Assembly: GCF_036321145.2 (NCBI RefSeq)
Contig: NC_086229.1
Span: 2,825,001-2,889,000, forward strand
DNA: 64,000 bases
Direction: 5' to 3'
Source of the DNA: Pelmatolapia mariae
Taxonomy: Eukaryota > Chordata > Actinopteri > Cichliformes > Cichlidae
A program made the translations under genes and the position numbers. Below, piece by piece: positions 43,751 through 52,811 of this stretch (its first letter is position 1; every line of letters starts with the position of its first letter). The notes beneath the pieces are model-generated. The model worked only from the letters and a program-made list of their open reading frames with translations, ran no database searches and was not told where the DNA came from.

Positions 43751-43918
43751 TAGGCTCGCCCGAGAGGGGCTGGTAGCATTTTAAAATAAAATAGAGCTCA
43801 TCTGGGACTGGTAGCTCCCCTGTAGTTGGTAAAGTAGGCTCGCCCGAGAGGGGCTGGTAGCATCTTAAAATAAAATAGAGCTCGTCTGGGACTGGTAGCT
43901 CCCCCGTAGTGGGTAAAG
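43751..43918 (+). repeat. 84-bp tandem duplication in ERV-1 leader
   Basis: Two copies (43751-43834, 43835-43918) begin TAGGCTCGCCCGAGAGGGGC. Each includes GGGACTGGTAGCTCCC, which can form a small hairpin. Confidence 0.8.
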
Positions 43919-44185
43919 GTAGCACGCGTATAAAGGTATTTATTGTTTTATTTTTGTTGGTGGAATAAGTTGATTTTACAGCACAATAAGGAGGCTGAAC
44001 TATTCCACTAATTTGTTTACTGTAGGCCACCCAAGTACTGGTGAAAAGAGAAAAAGGTCGTGTTTCATCACATAAAGCTGACACCGCTTTCAAGAATAGC
44101 TTGAAAGTAGAAGGCCGTGTCAACTACCTCTCTCGATTCTCGTGCCAGAGAAGGTGCCGCAGTTGTGTAGTTGTAAAGGATTAAA

Positions 44186-44350
44186 ATGGGTAACGAAGCT
44201 TCAAAACTCACTGCTGACGAGCAGTGGTTAGAGAAAAAATGTCCAGGCGCCGGACAAATTAGTGCATGTAGATGGAGAAATCCAAAAAAAAAACCCCCAA
44301 AAAACCTAAATGTCCCACATGGGAGGGAAAATGTAGCCCATCCGCATTGA
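44186..44350 (+). pseudogene. ERV-1 gag N-terminus fragment
   Basis: A 54-codon frame begins MGNEAS, a typical myristoylation signal of a retroviral matrix protein, after a long leader. It becomes Lys/Pro-rich through a poly-A/poly-C tract and stops at 44348-44350. The rest of gag is not recognisable. Confidence 0.5.
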
Positions 44351-44540
44351 CTAAATTAAAAGAAACCCTCCAAGCAGAAATAAATACTGAAAAGGATGCT
44401 AAAAAGAAAACAAAGCGTACACAAGAGTTGTAATATCTTAAAGCATGGAAAGAGGAATGAAGTGGAATAAACAAAAGGTTAAATTAAATTAGAGCTTATG
44501 TATTCAAACTAATAATAGGAAGGATAACAACCTGTAAACT

Positions 44541-45089
44541 ATAGACTTTAAAGTTCTGATGCTGGTCTATAAAGCTCTGAATGGTTTAGGACCAAAATAC
44601 ATCATTGACCTCCTGACCCAGTATGAACCTTCCAGATCTCTCAGGTCATCTGGATCTGGTCTTTTATCAGTTCCCAGAGTCAGAACCAGACACGGAGAAG
44701 CTGCATTCAGCTTTTATGCTCCTTATATCTGGAACAAACTCCCAGAAAGCCTCAGATCAGCTGAAACACTCAGTTTATTTAAATCCAGGTTGAAGACTCA
44801 CCTGTTCTCAGCTGCTTTTGAATAAAGCACCAAATCCACACTTTTAAGCTTAAATTCTAAAACTTACATTTTAACTACTGATTTTATCTACTGTTCTGAT
44901 TTTATCTACTGTTCTGATTTTTGATTTTATATACTGTTTTGTTTGTTTGTTTGTTTGTTTCCTTGTCTTAATCAATTTTAAATCATGCTTTTTATCTATT
45001 TTGTTTTTAATGTCTCTGTAAAGCACTTTGAATCACCTTGTTGTTGAATTGTGCTATATAAATAAACTTGCCTTGCCTTGCCTTGCCTA
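44541..45089 (+). mobile_element. L2-type LINE 3' end inside ERV-1
   Basis: The coding tail (LVYKALNGLGPKYIIDLL, then GEAAFSFYAPYIWNKLP and SLFKSRLKTHLF) ends in a stop at 44823-44825. A 3' UTR with a GTTT microsatellite, CTCTGTAAAGCACTTTGAAT and a terminal TTGCC repeat follows. This is the C-terminus of L2/CR1-clade ORF2, 5' truncated. Confidence 0.85.
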
Positions 45090-47200
45090 AACTGGTATTA
45101 ACAATGAAACATAGTTGGCATGACGACCGTGCCTAGAATGAATAGAATGCATGAAACCAGATAATTCACACGAAAATATATCAAATAAAAAAGAGAGATG
45201 CATAAGGTATATTACGGCTGTGTCATTGTTCAGCCAAGGAAAGTATGTCTCCAGCTTGGGAAGGTGTGAAGCTACAGATTCGCACAGGCCCACGATGGAT
45301 ACATAATAAAATATAAAATAATACACTATTGTATATTAGTAGTAAAGTAGTGTATTGTAATATACTATTGCTGTTATAAAAAAGGAAAAAACAATACAAT
45401 GATAACATTAATAATGACATACTGTTAATAAGAAGAGGCACCTCAGTCAGTTATGATGTGAGGTGGATGATTGTTAAAAGTAGTCTAAATCAAGCTTAAG
45501 GTTTGCTCAAACTCAGTACAATGATATATGAGATGAAGAAAATAAGGAAAATACCAAATCTAATCAAGTGCATAGAGACACTTGACCTGCTTGTAAACCT
45601 GTCATCTTAGATGAGACTTTGTTGAGATAAAGAGCAAACCTATACTAACAACTAATGAGCCAAACCCTGTATACAACAGCTAAAGCTACAAGATTGAGAA
45701 GCTGAATTAAATATGTGGACACTACCAAGCTGATGAGGAGCGGTGACGCGCATGGAGATTGTTGCTTTCGGTTTAGAGGGTTATTGAGCTTTATAACTAT
45801 TGTTTGCAAATGTTGCTAAATGCCTGTGACTGAGACGCTGGTTTTGCTCACTACAATTGTATAAATAGAGTTTGAATTCATTACTGTGGATGTATAGTAA
45901 GTGACCACTATATATCTTTCAGTAGTAACCTCTCTTGAGCAATAAATGCCGGTGTGTTTTAGTTTTTTCTCCAGTTTATGTGTGTGCTGTGAGAATGATT
46001 AGAGGTTTCAGTTGTTTTTATTTGACTTGCTCTTTCTGATTATGAAAAGCATGTCTGAAATACTCATATGAAAGCATATTTTGAGTGATTTTAACTGTGT
46101 GAATGCTGTGAGTAGTAGGTTTTGAGTGATTGGGTGTGATTTGTACAAAAATAATAAAAAAATAAGTAATAATAACACTACAAAGGTTCATAGTAGAGTG
46201 AGTGAACAAGTGGAAGTTTGAGAGAAAAGGCAGTGTGTGTGATGATTCCTGATGTCTGAGCGTGGCATAAAGGTGTATTGGTTTTAGATCAAGGTTTAGA
46301 CTATCAAGGTATAGACTATGAATACAAAGAAAAACAAAAGAGTTCGATTAGTCTGCAGAAACAGGAAATATGTGTGCCTGTGGTGTGTAAAGACAGCTCA
46401 CAGAGAGAAACAGACGAGTTAAACTCTAAGAAGATGAAGCGAATGAATGTTTTAAGAAAAGTAATGAAAATGATATTAATTGTATGCTTTAGTGTGTCAG
46501 TACAGGTGGATTTCTCTCAACCTGGAACCTTGAGTACAGCGACAAAAGCATAGATTAATTGGGAAAATAAGCCACTTTTGGCTAGAATTTTATAGCTTGA
46601 CCTCCCACTTTGTCCTCGACCCTGAGAAAAAGGCACTGAACATGATATTTTGCAGACTGTGTTTGTTGGAGCTTTGAAGGCGACACAAGGACACTGTGAA
46701 AAGAGGGACGAGGACTGATGGGAGGTGAAGCAGGACAAGTTCGAGTGCGAGAATACAGGGTATAATTGGGTTGAAATTGAAGGCTGAACTCATGATTGTT
46801 TAGAGATGTCTGCCATGTCATAAACAAAAGAAGGTAAAAATAATGACAGAAATAATTGACAACTATATTAATGAATAGACAACACATACACAAATTGTTA
46901 TATGTGAAATTATTTTTGGAAAGAGTCAGAAGTGAGATAGTTTGAATTTAGAACTCAGTGATAAGATGCATGAATTAAACCTTATTGTAACAAACACTTG
47001 CAATGAAGAAAGCAGCTTACACTCAATTAATATGAACGCAAAGCCTTGGTGCCATAGGCAATTTGTTTTGTTTTTTGTTTGTTTGTTTTGTAAGTTTGAA
47101 AAACAAATTTGTGATCATACTTGTGGATCACAGTGACACATAATGATTAGGCATATGATTTGTTGATGCCTAGTTTTAGAGCTGTGAGCTATGAACTGTA
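45090..47200 (+). other. ERV-1 non-coding interior
   Basis: No credible gene is present. The part 46017-47040 resembles 58941-59420 of the second ERV (for example TGATTTGTACAAAA and GAAGAAAGCAGCTTACACTC occur in both), so the two elements are relatives. Confidence 0.5.
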
Positions 47201-47204
47201 AGCA

Positions 47205-47716
47205 ATGCAAAGTTTTTCCCAACTTAGAAGTTTGACACATGCAAGACAACTTTCCTATGTAGGCATTTTGCTTTCACAGTCACACATCAGAATTGAGAAG
47301 TGTGGACAGTTAAACCCCAGCACACTTCTCCCTACTTTGCAAGATGGTGACGCACACTGCTGTATAAAGAAGCTAGATGAGGAAACAAAACCACGCGCTG
47401 ACCTTTACAGCACACCACAAGCTGGTTAACATCTTTGTAGACGGTTCAGCGTCCAAAAATAGCCTTGGGCGGAACTGTGTAGGTTATGCGGTAACCACAG
47501 TAGACACAATTTTAGAAGCAAAAGCACTAACTTCCTCACACTCTGCACAGAGCGCAGAACTTACAGCTGTTACACGTGCCTGTCAACTGCATTAAGGACA
47601 AGACATAAACATATACACTGACAGCCAGTATGTCTTTGCAGCTCTACATTATTTTGCAAAAATTTGGCAGAATAGAGGAATGGTTACTTCTACTGGCGAC
47701 CCAGTGCAACATGGAA
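47205..47716 (+). pseudogene. ERV-1 pol fragment (RT connection and RNase H)
   Basis: An open piece to 47429 contains CGQLNPSTLLPTL, as in the RT-RNase H connection of gamma/epsilon-like retroviruses. A frame change then leads to RNase H: FVDGSASKN (first Asp), QSAELTAVTRACQL (Glu), and NIYTDSQYVFAAL (second Asp). A stop sits between the last two blocks. Integrase is absent. Confidence 0.75.
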
Positions 47717-47769
47717 GTCTGAGTGTCATTTATTCCGACCTGACTTGCACTGCAGGAAAACTCCTGACA
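47717..47769 (+). repeat. ERV-1 3' LTR, truncated to 53 bp
   Basis: GTCTGAGTGTCATTTATTCC to CTCCTGACA matches the last 53 bp of the 5' LTR with one or two differences. Confidence 0.75.
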
Positions 47770-48243
47770 AATATAAAACAAGCTCAAATTGAAAGAGCAC
47801 AAAGAGCTATCAATTTAAAATATATTGGAATTAATAAACATTAGACTGTGACACAGTCCTACATATCAAACTGAGAAAACAGTCTGCTTTGATGGTGGAC
47901 TTGTTCTGTTTTCCTACAGAGCACCACGTCATCTTCTTATATCAATATCTGCCAGTCTGTGTACAGGGAATGAGGAAACCCCGTTCATTTACTGAGATCA
48001 AGAGCAGACTTTCCAGTGTAAGACTTCATAAATATGTGAACATGAGCTGACTCTGGACAATCATGGACTGTAAAACAGAGGCAGGTGCCACCCTCTCTCT
48101 CCTGCACTGTACGGGCTCAACTCACATACAGCAAACCTGCACTGATTCTACATATGTCACATTCCCATGATGCATCACAGGCTGTTTGATTGGATCTTTT
48201 TCATTGAGGATTTGTAATGTGGACAAACAGCTGTTACTCTCAC

Positions 48244-48573
48244 CTTTGACACTGAGAGTCACTGCTTTCTGTAGCAGCATGTGTCCATCCTTGTTGTAGA
48301 CGGTGCAGGTGTAGACTCCACTGTCAGTGAGGTGGAGGTCTTTCAGGGTCAGACTGAGGTCTTTAGTGTTCAGTGGGTCTTTGTTCATCTCACTGCGGCC
48401 TACATAAAGCTGATCCTGTTTCTGACTGCTGTCGTTACAGTGAACCATCTTTTCTTCAGGGTGAGTGAGTTTCCACTCCACTTTGATCACCTGAGGAAGC
48501 TCACCTGTAATTTTAAACGGCATCAGGACAGACTTCTGACCTTGTGTCACCTCCACCACTGCTGACTGGTAGT
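48244..48573 (-). CDS. Ig V-set domain exon A3
   Basis: This 330-nt class A exon has acceptor TCCTCACAG and donor AAG|GTGAGAG. Differences from A1 are SAVVEV, VEWKL, YVGRSEMN and DPLNTKD, the last being the class C sequence at that place, then QKAVTL. It keeps VHCNDSS. Its promoter-like sequence is gone: at about 48631 the upstream flank jumps into a SINE. Confidence 0.85.
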
Positions 48574-48632
48574 CTGTGAGGAGAACAAAGCAGAACATGA
48601 GCTGTACAGACAGAAGCAATGAGAGACGTCAG

Positions 48633-48895
48633 TTCAATTCCACCATCAGGCCGGGATCTTTCCGTGTGGAGTTTGCATGTTCTCCATGTGTTTGTGTGGC
48701 CTATCTCCCACAGCCTAAAGAAAGGGGATCGGTTAATTGACTAATCTAAATTACCCATAGGTGTGAATGGTTGTGTGTTAGCCCTGTGACAGACTGGCGA
48801 CCAGTCCAGGCTGTACCCTGCCTCTCGCCCTGTGACAGCTGGGATAGGCTCCAGCCCCTCTGAAAAGCATAAGTGGAAGCGAATGGATGGATGGG
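48633..48895 (+). mobile_element. tRNA-derived SINE, copy 3, head deleted
   Basis: It begins in the B box (TTCAATTCCACC) and matches the body of copies 1 and 2. The missing head, together with about 1.2 kb of promoter-side spacer, marks a deletion between exon A3 and the SINE. Confidence 0.7.
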
Positions 48896-49815
48896 TGTGT
48901 ATTTATACATGGACTTTGATAGAACATTTATGAAGCACAGAAAATGTTAGCAAGGGGAGAGAGAGAGAGTGGAAGCACTGCACATGCCCAAATGAGTTTA
49001 TTAGGAAGGTTCAGGGTTCTGTTAGGGTTAGAAATCTTTGATATTGTATTTAAATTATTAAATAAAGCTGTTTTAATGATTTTCTTTATACACAATGCAA
49101 ATGTGGAGCCTTCCTTCTATTGGATTTTGTACATATTGGAATTTTGAACTGAGCACTTCAAAAAGACTTTGCATAGAGCACTACTGCACCAACACTGTAA
49201 ATAAACTCAATGAACTTTCATTCCTGACTCCTGCGTTTGAGTCCAGTCAGACAAACCATGACAGCTTGATCTCATCTGTCAGTCATTGGAAACAGTAATA
49301 CAGCTATGTACTTATGATTTTAACTAAATTACTGTATTAATGCAGTATTTTCAGTTCCATGTTTTCCTCTTTAACCACAGGTGATCCAATCAAAGGTAAC
49401 AACACAAAACATTTAACAGGAAATATTTAAATCCTCTCTTCATTTGCTGCTCTCTGGTTATTTGTGGCACAACTTCAACATTTAATACAAAAGATTTGTC
49501 TCAAAAAGCATTGCACTGTGACACAGTCCTACATATCAAACTGAGAAAACAGTCTGCTTTGATGGTGGACTTGTTCTGTTTTCCTACAGAGCACCACGTC
49601 ATCTTCTTATATCAACATCTGCCAGTCTGTGTACAGGGAATGAGGAAACCCTGTTCATTTACTGAGATCAAGAGCAGACTTTCCAGTGTAAGACTTCATA
49701 AATATGTGAACATGAGCTGACTCTGGAACAGCTTCTATACAATCATGGACTGTAAAACAGAGGCAGGAGTCACCCTCTCTCTCCTGCACTGTATGTATTA
49801 GTGATGGGAGTTCCA
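48896..49815. other. Array spacer, no gene seen
   Basis: This is the third copy of the spacer at 8114-8860, plus the GTCCTACATATCAAACTGAG block. Confidence 0.4.
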
Positions 49816-49866
49816 GCTCTTATTCATGGAGGATTTGTAATGCAGACAAACAGATGTTACTCTCAC

Positions 49867-50181
49867 CTTTGACACTGAGAGTCACTGATTTCTGTAGCAG
49901 CATGTGTCCATCCTTGTTGTAGACGGTGCAGGTGTAGACTCCACTGTCAGTGAGGTGGAGGTCTTTCAGGCTCAGACTGAGGTCTCCATTTTTTATTGGC
50001 TCGTTCTTCACTTCTGTGCGACTTTGTATGTATGACTGGTTTTGGTCTCTCTGATAAACGTGGACTTTCTTGTTTTCATGTTTCCACTCCGCTGTGACGT
50101 CCTGAAGCTTGATATCAGTTGTAAATGGCAGCAGGACAGACTGAACCCCTTTAACTGTTTCCACCATCTGAACCTCAGGAA
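49867..50181 (-). CDS. Ig V-set domain exon B9
   Basis: This 315-nt class B exon is the most diverged: HENKK, YQRD, NEPIKN (Pro for Gln) and LSLSLKD. The downstream intron also differs and lacks the block that other B copies have. Confidence 0.85.
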
Positions 50182-50488
50182 CTGAGAGGAGAATATGAGA
50201 CAGACAGACAGATGTCAGTGAAGGTGATCCTCCATCATCTACAGTTATTATAGTTTGATACTTTCATTGTTTTTATTTAGTGTTGGCCTTTTCTTTTGAA
50301 TTCAGTTTAGTTTCTGTGAGTTTCCAGAGTGGCTTTGCTTCTTTCACTTTTGTTTTGATTGTGTGTAAATGTTTAGTTTTTGTTTAACTTTTATTACGTG
50401 AACTCTTAGTTTTAGTCTCTAAATTCTGTTTTGTTACTTATAAATCTATACCTATTTTGGACGGTGGACAAACAGCTGTAACACTCAC

Positions 50489-50821
50489 CTCTGACACTGA
50501 GAGTCACTGATTTCCGTAGCAGCATGTGTCCATCCTTGTTGTAGATGGTGCAGGTGTAGACTCCACTGTCAGTGAGGTGGAGGTCTTTCAGGGTCAGACT
50601 GAGGTCTTTAGTGTTCAGTGGGTCTTTCTTCATCTCAGTGCGCTGTTTCTGATCTTGGCCCTTTAAGTGACACTGGTCTTTACCAATCTGATACTCATGG
50701 GCCATCTTGTTTTTGTGTTTCCACTCCACTTTGACATCCTGGGTGAAGCCTTCTTTGATTTTAAAGGGCAGCAGGACAAACTCCTTCCCCTGTGTCACCT
50801 CCACCATCTCCAGCTGGTACT
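50489..50821 (-). CDS. Ig V-set domain exon C8
   Basis: This 333-nt class C exon has NKMAHEY (Ala for Val) and YTCTIYN (Ile for Val). It is the first Ig exon of the array in transcription order within this window. More may lie to the right beyond the nested insertions. Confidence 0.85.
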
Positions 50822-50881
50822 CTAAAGAGAAAACAGAGGAGAACATAGTCAGAGAGACAACATCCTTTACATCTAGATGAC

Positions 50882-51386
50882 TCATTGTAGAGACGTCAGG
50901 TCTGAACTTCCTGGAGCCAGGAGATTTTCTGACTGAGGCCAGACCCACAAAATCAGACACTTCCTTTGATAGATCCAAATCTTGTACCGGTTAAAGGACT
51001 CAGTATAAGATTTGGGGACCGATGAGCTACTAGAAGATGGATCTTCAAAGTCCTCATGCCCACAATGTTGTGCACCATCAGACTCTTCTCTCTCATTACA
51101 TGAGCCAGTAAAAAATTTTGGCTTCTTCATTAGTTGGAAATGCTTCCCTAATTTTGTGATTGTTAGTCTATCTTTGTCATGGCCTTGAGCTGTTTGACCT
51201 AGGGTTTTTAAGTCTTTTAGCAGTCATGTCATTTGTAAAGTTTTTATTTAAATATTCTGTTTGGTTCTTCATTTGTGTGTTTTTAGTGTTTATGTTTTAT
51301 AATTGTACTTTTCTTAAGTGTTTTTAGTCTACTTCTTAGTTCTGGGTTGTATTAGAGTTTAGTTTTCCTCTCAGTGTCTCTTGTTC
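50882..51386 (+). repeat. Array spacer: ORF remnant and solo-LTR-like repeat, copy 8
   Basis: The remnant is at 50882-51130 (minus) and the repeat starts at about 51176. It is cut at 51386 by the LTR at 51387. The other half would lie right of the window. Confidence 0.5.
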
Positions 51387-51955
51387 TGTCACGGCCTGGG
51401 GGATCAGCGAGACGCTGATCGATCTCTCCTGTCTTTCTCTCTCTCTCTCTCGTGCTCTCTCTCTCTCTCACCTTCTCTCTGTCGCCGGGGCGGAACTCAT
51501 TGTGGGTTCACGCCCTCGGCCCACGCCCACGGAGATCATCACACCTGACGTCCATCAAGGGGAACGGCATTTCAGCCAGGAGAGGACTGCTGGTCGTTGC
51601 TGGATCATTGTCTGCAACGCGTTAGTGAAAGTCGAACTTCAGTGCAAGATAAGTCAAGAGTTTTCTGTGAATATTGGTCTCATTCCTGTCTCCTGTCTAC
51701 AGACCCCCTGGACCACCCCTCTCGTGTGAATCTGTGCGTCAAGTGTGAAAGAAGAGGACAGCCGTTGTGAATGTGGCGAGTTGGAGAACGAGTGTTTCCC
51801 CCCTTGGATTTCCCTGGAGCCCGTCCCTCACATTTCTGAACATAGCACTACCCCGCACTCTCTGTATATACACATTGGTGACCTCTGTAAATAAATCCCT
51901 GTGGTCAGCTATTTCAGGAGTCCCGCGTTTGAGTCCCCTACATTGAACCTTAACA
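51387..51955 (+). repeat. Sushi-like 5' LTR
   Basis: This LTR of about 569 bp has a CT-rich tract (51429-51480), a GGGCGGAACTCATTGTGGG segment shared with the 23652 LTR, TATA near 51867 and AATAAA near 51891. Confidence 0.7.
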
Positions 51956-51973
51956 TAACGATCCAGCCAGAAT

Positions 51974-52810
51974 ATGGACTCAGCGGACTCTGCCGCCCAG
52001 CAGCGCACCCCCACGGCCGAGGAGGTTTTGGAATGCCACGAGCAAATGCTGCAGCTCCTCAATCAGCAGTTGGCCACTCTAACGCAGGCTTTTGCTGAGT
52101 GCATACCCCTGGTAAGCCCAGCAGCCTCTCCTCCCTCTGTCTCCTCACAGTTACCGGCTTTTGAGCCTTCGGCACCCGGATCTTTGGCTTTGCCTCATCA
52201 CACTCCCTTGGAGCCCCCGGAGCAAGCATTGCCAACACCTGAACTCTTCGCGAGTGAGTTTCACAAGTGTGCCGGTTTTCTGACCCAAATAACCATACAG
52301 GTTAGACAGTTACGGAGGACATATGAAACCGATGACGCTAAGATTGCCTTTTTTGTCCAGCTGTTACGCGGACTGGCTTTAAACTGGGCTCAAGCTGTTT
52401 TGAGAACGGACGCCAGCATCTCGTACCAGGATTTTCTTGCTAAATTTAAATGTGTGTTTGAGAGAGGTACTGGGGCTGACGCAGCAGCTCACCGTTTACT
52501 GAATCTTAAGCAGGGAAGACGAAGTATGGCGGAATACTCCATTGAGTTCTGGACGCTGGCCGAAGAGACCGGGTGGGGGCAGCCTGCATTGATAAGCACC
52601 TTGCTGAATAATGTGTGTGATGAGTTAAAGGGCGAACTAGTTATGAGAGAGTTACCTAAAACTTTGTCTGATGTGATAACGTTGTGTGTGAAGGTGGACG
52701 AGCATTTACGTGCATGCCGCAGAACTGAGGACTACGTTTCCCAGAGGTCTCTGGGCCGCGGCGAGGCAGCATCGGGCGGAAGCTTGGTGTTCGCTCGCTC
52801 TGCGGTATAG
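51974..52810 (+). CDS. Gypsy (sushi-like) gag, 3' truncated
   Basis: The first about 250 codons look like an intact capsid gene. An N-terminal coiled-coil-like stretch (CHEQMLQLLNQQLATLTQAF) is followed by a Pro-rich linker and then the retrotransposon gag fold: FLTQITIQVRQLRRTY, IAFFVQLLRGLALNWAQAVL, YQDFLAKFKCVFE, GRRSMAEYSIEFWTLAEETG and LLNNVCDELKGEL. It is the same family as domesticated PEG10/RTL genes. At about 52775 the sequence leaves the expected gag and ends in unrelated codons, with no zinc knuckle. Confidence 0.8.
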   Translation: MDSADSAAQQRTPTAEEVLECHEQMLQLLNQQLATLTQAFAECIPLVSPAASPPSVSSQLPAFEPSAPGSLALPHHTPLEPPEQALPTPELFASEFHKCAGFLTQITIQVRQLRRTYETDDAKIAFFVQLLRGLALNWAQAVLRTDASISYQDFLAKFKCVFERGTGADAAAHRLLNLKQGRRSMAEYSIEFWTLAEETGWGQPALISTLLNNVCDELKGELVMRELPKTLSDVITLCVKVDEHLRACRRTEDYVSQRSLGRGEAASGGSLVFARSAV

Positions 52811-52811
52811 T

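Larger units (their letters stand above)
43150..47769 (+). mobile_element. Decayed endogenous retrovirus ERV-1
   Basis: The element is bounded by TG...CA ends and a perfect 5-bp duplication AATAT (43145-43149, 47770-47774). The 5' LTR is complete, while the 3' LTR is reduced to its last 53 bp. Inside are a short gag start, an inserted L2 tail, a long non-coding stretch related to the leader of the ERV at 55264, and a fragment of pol. No env was seen. It cannot be functional. Confidence 0.8.
51387..52811 (+). mobile_element. Sushi-like Gypsy element, 5' part
   Basis: The LTR runs about 51387-51955 (TGTCACGGCC to CCTTAACA), followed by TAACGATCCAGCCAGAAT and the gag start codon. Sushi-type fish elements have this arrangement (a short ACGATCC-containing leader before ATGGAC). 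The element is interrupted at about 52811 by a LINE, so its pol and 3' LTR are not in view. Confidence 0.75.
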
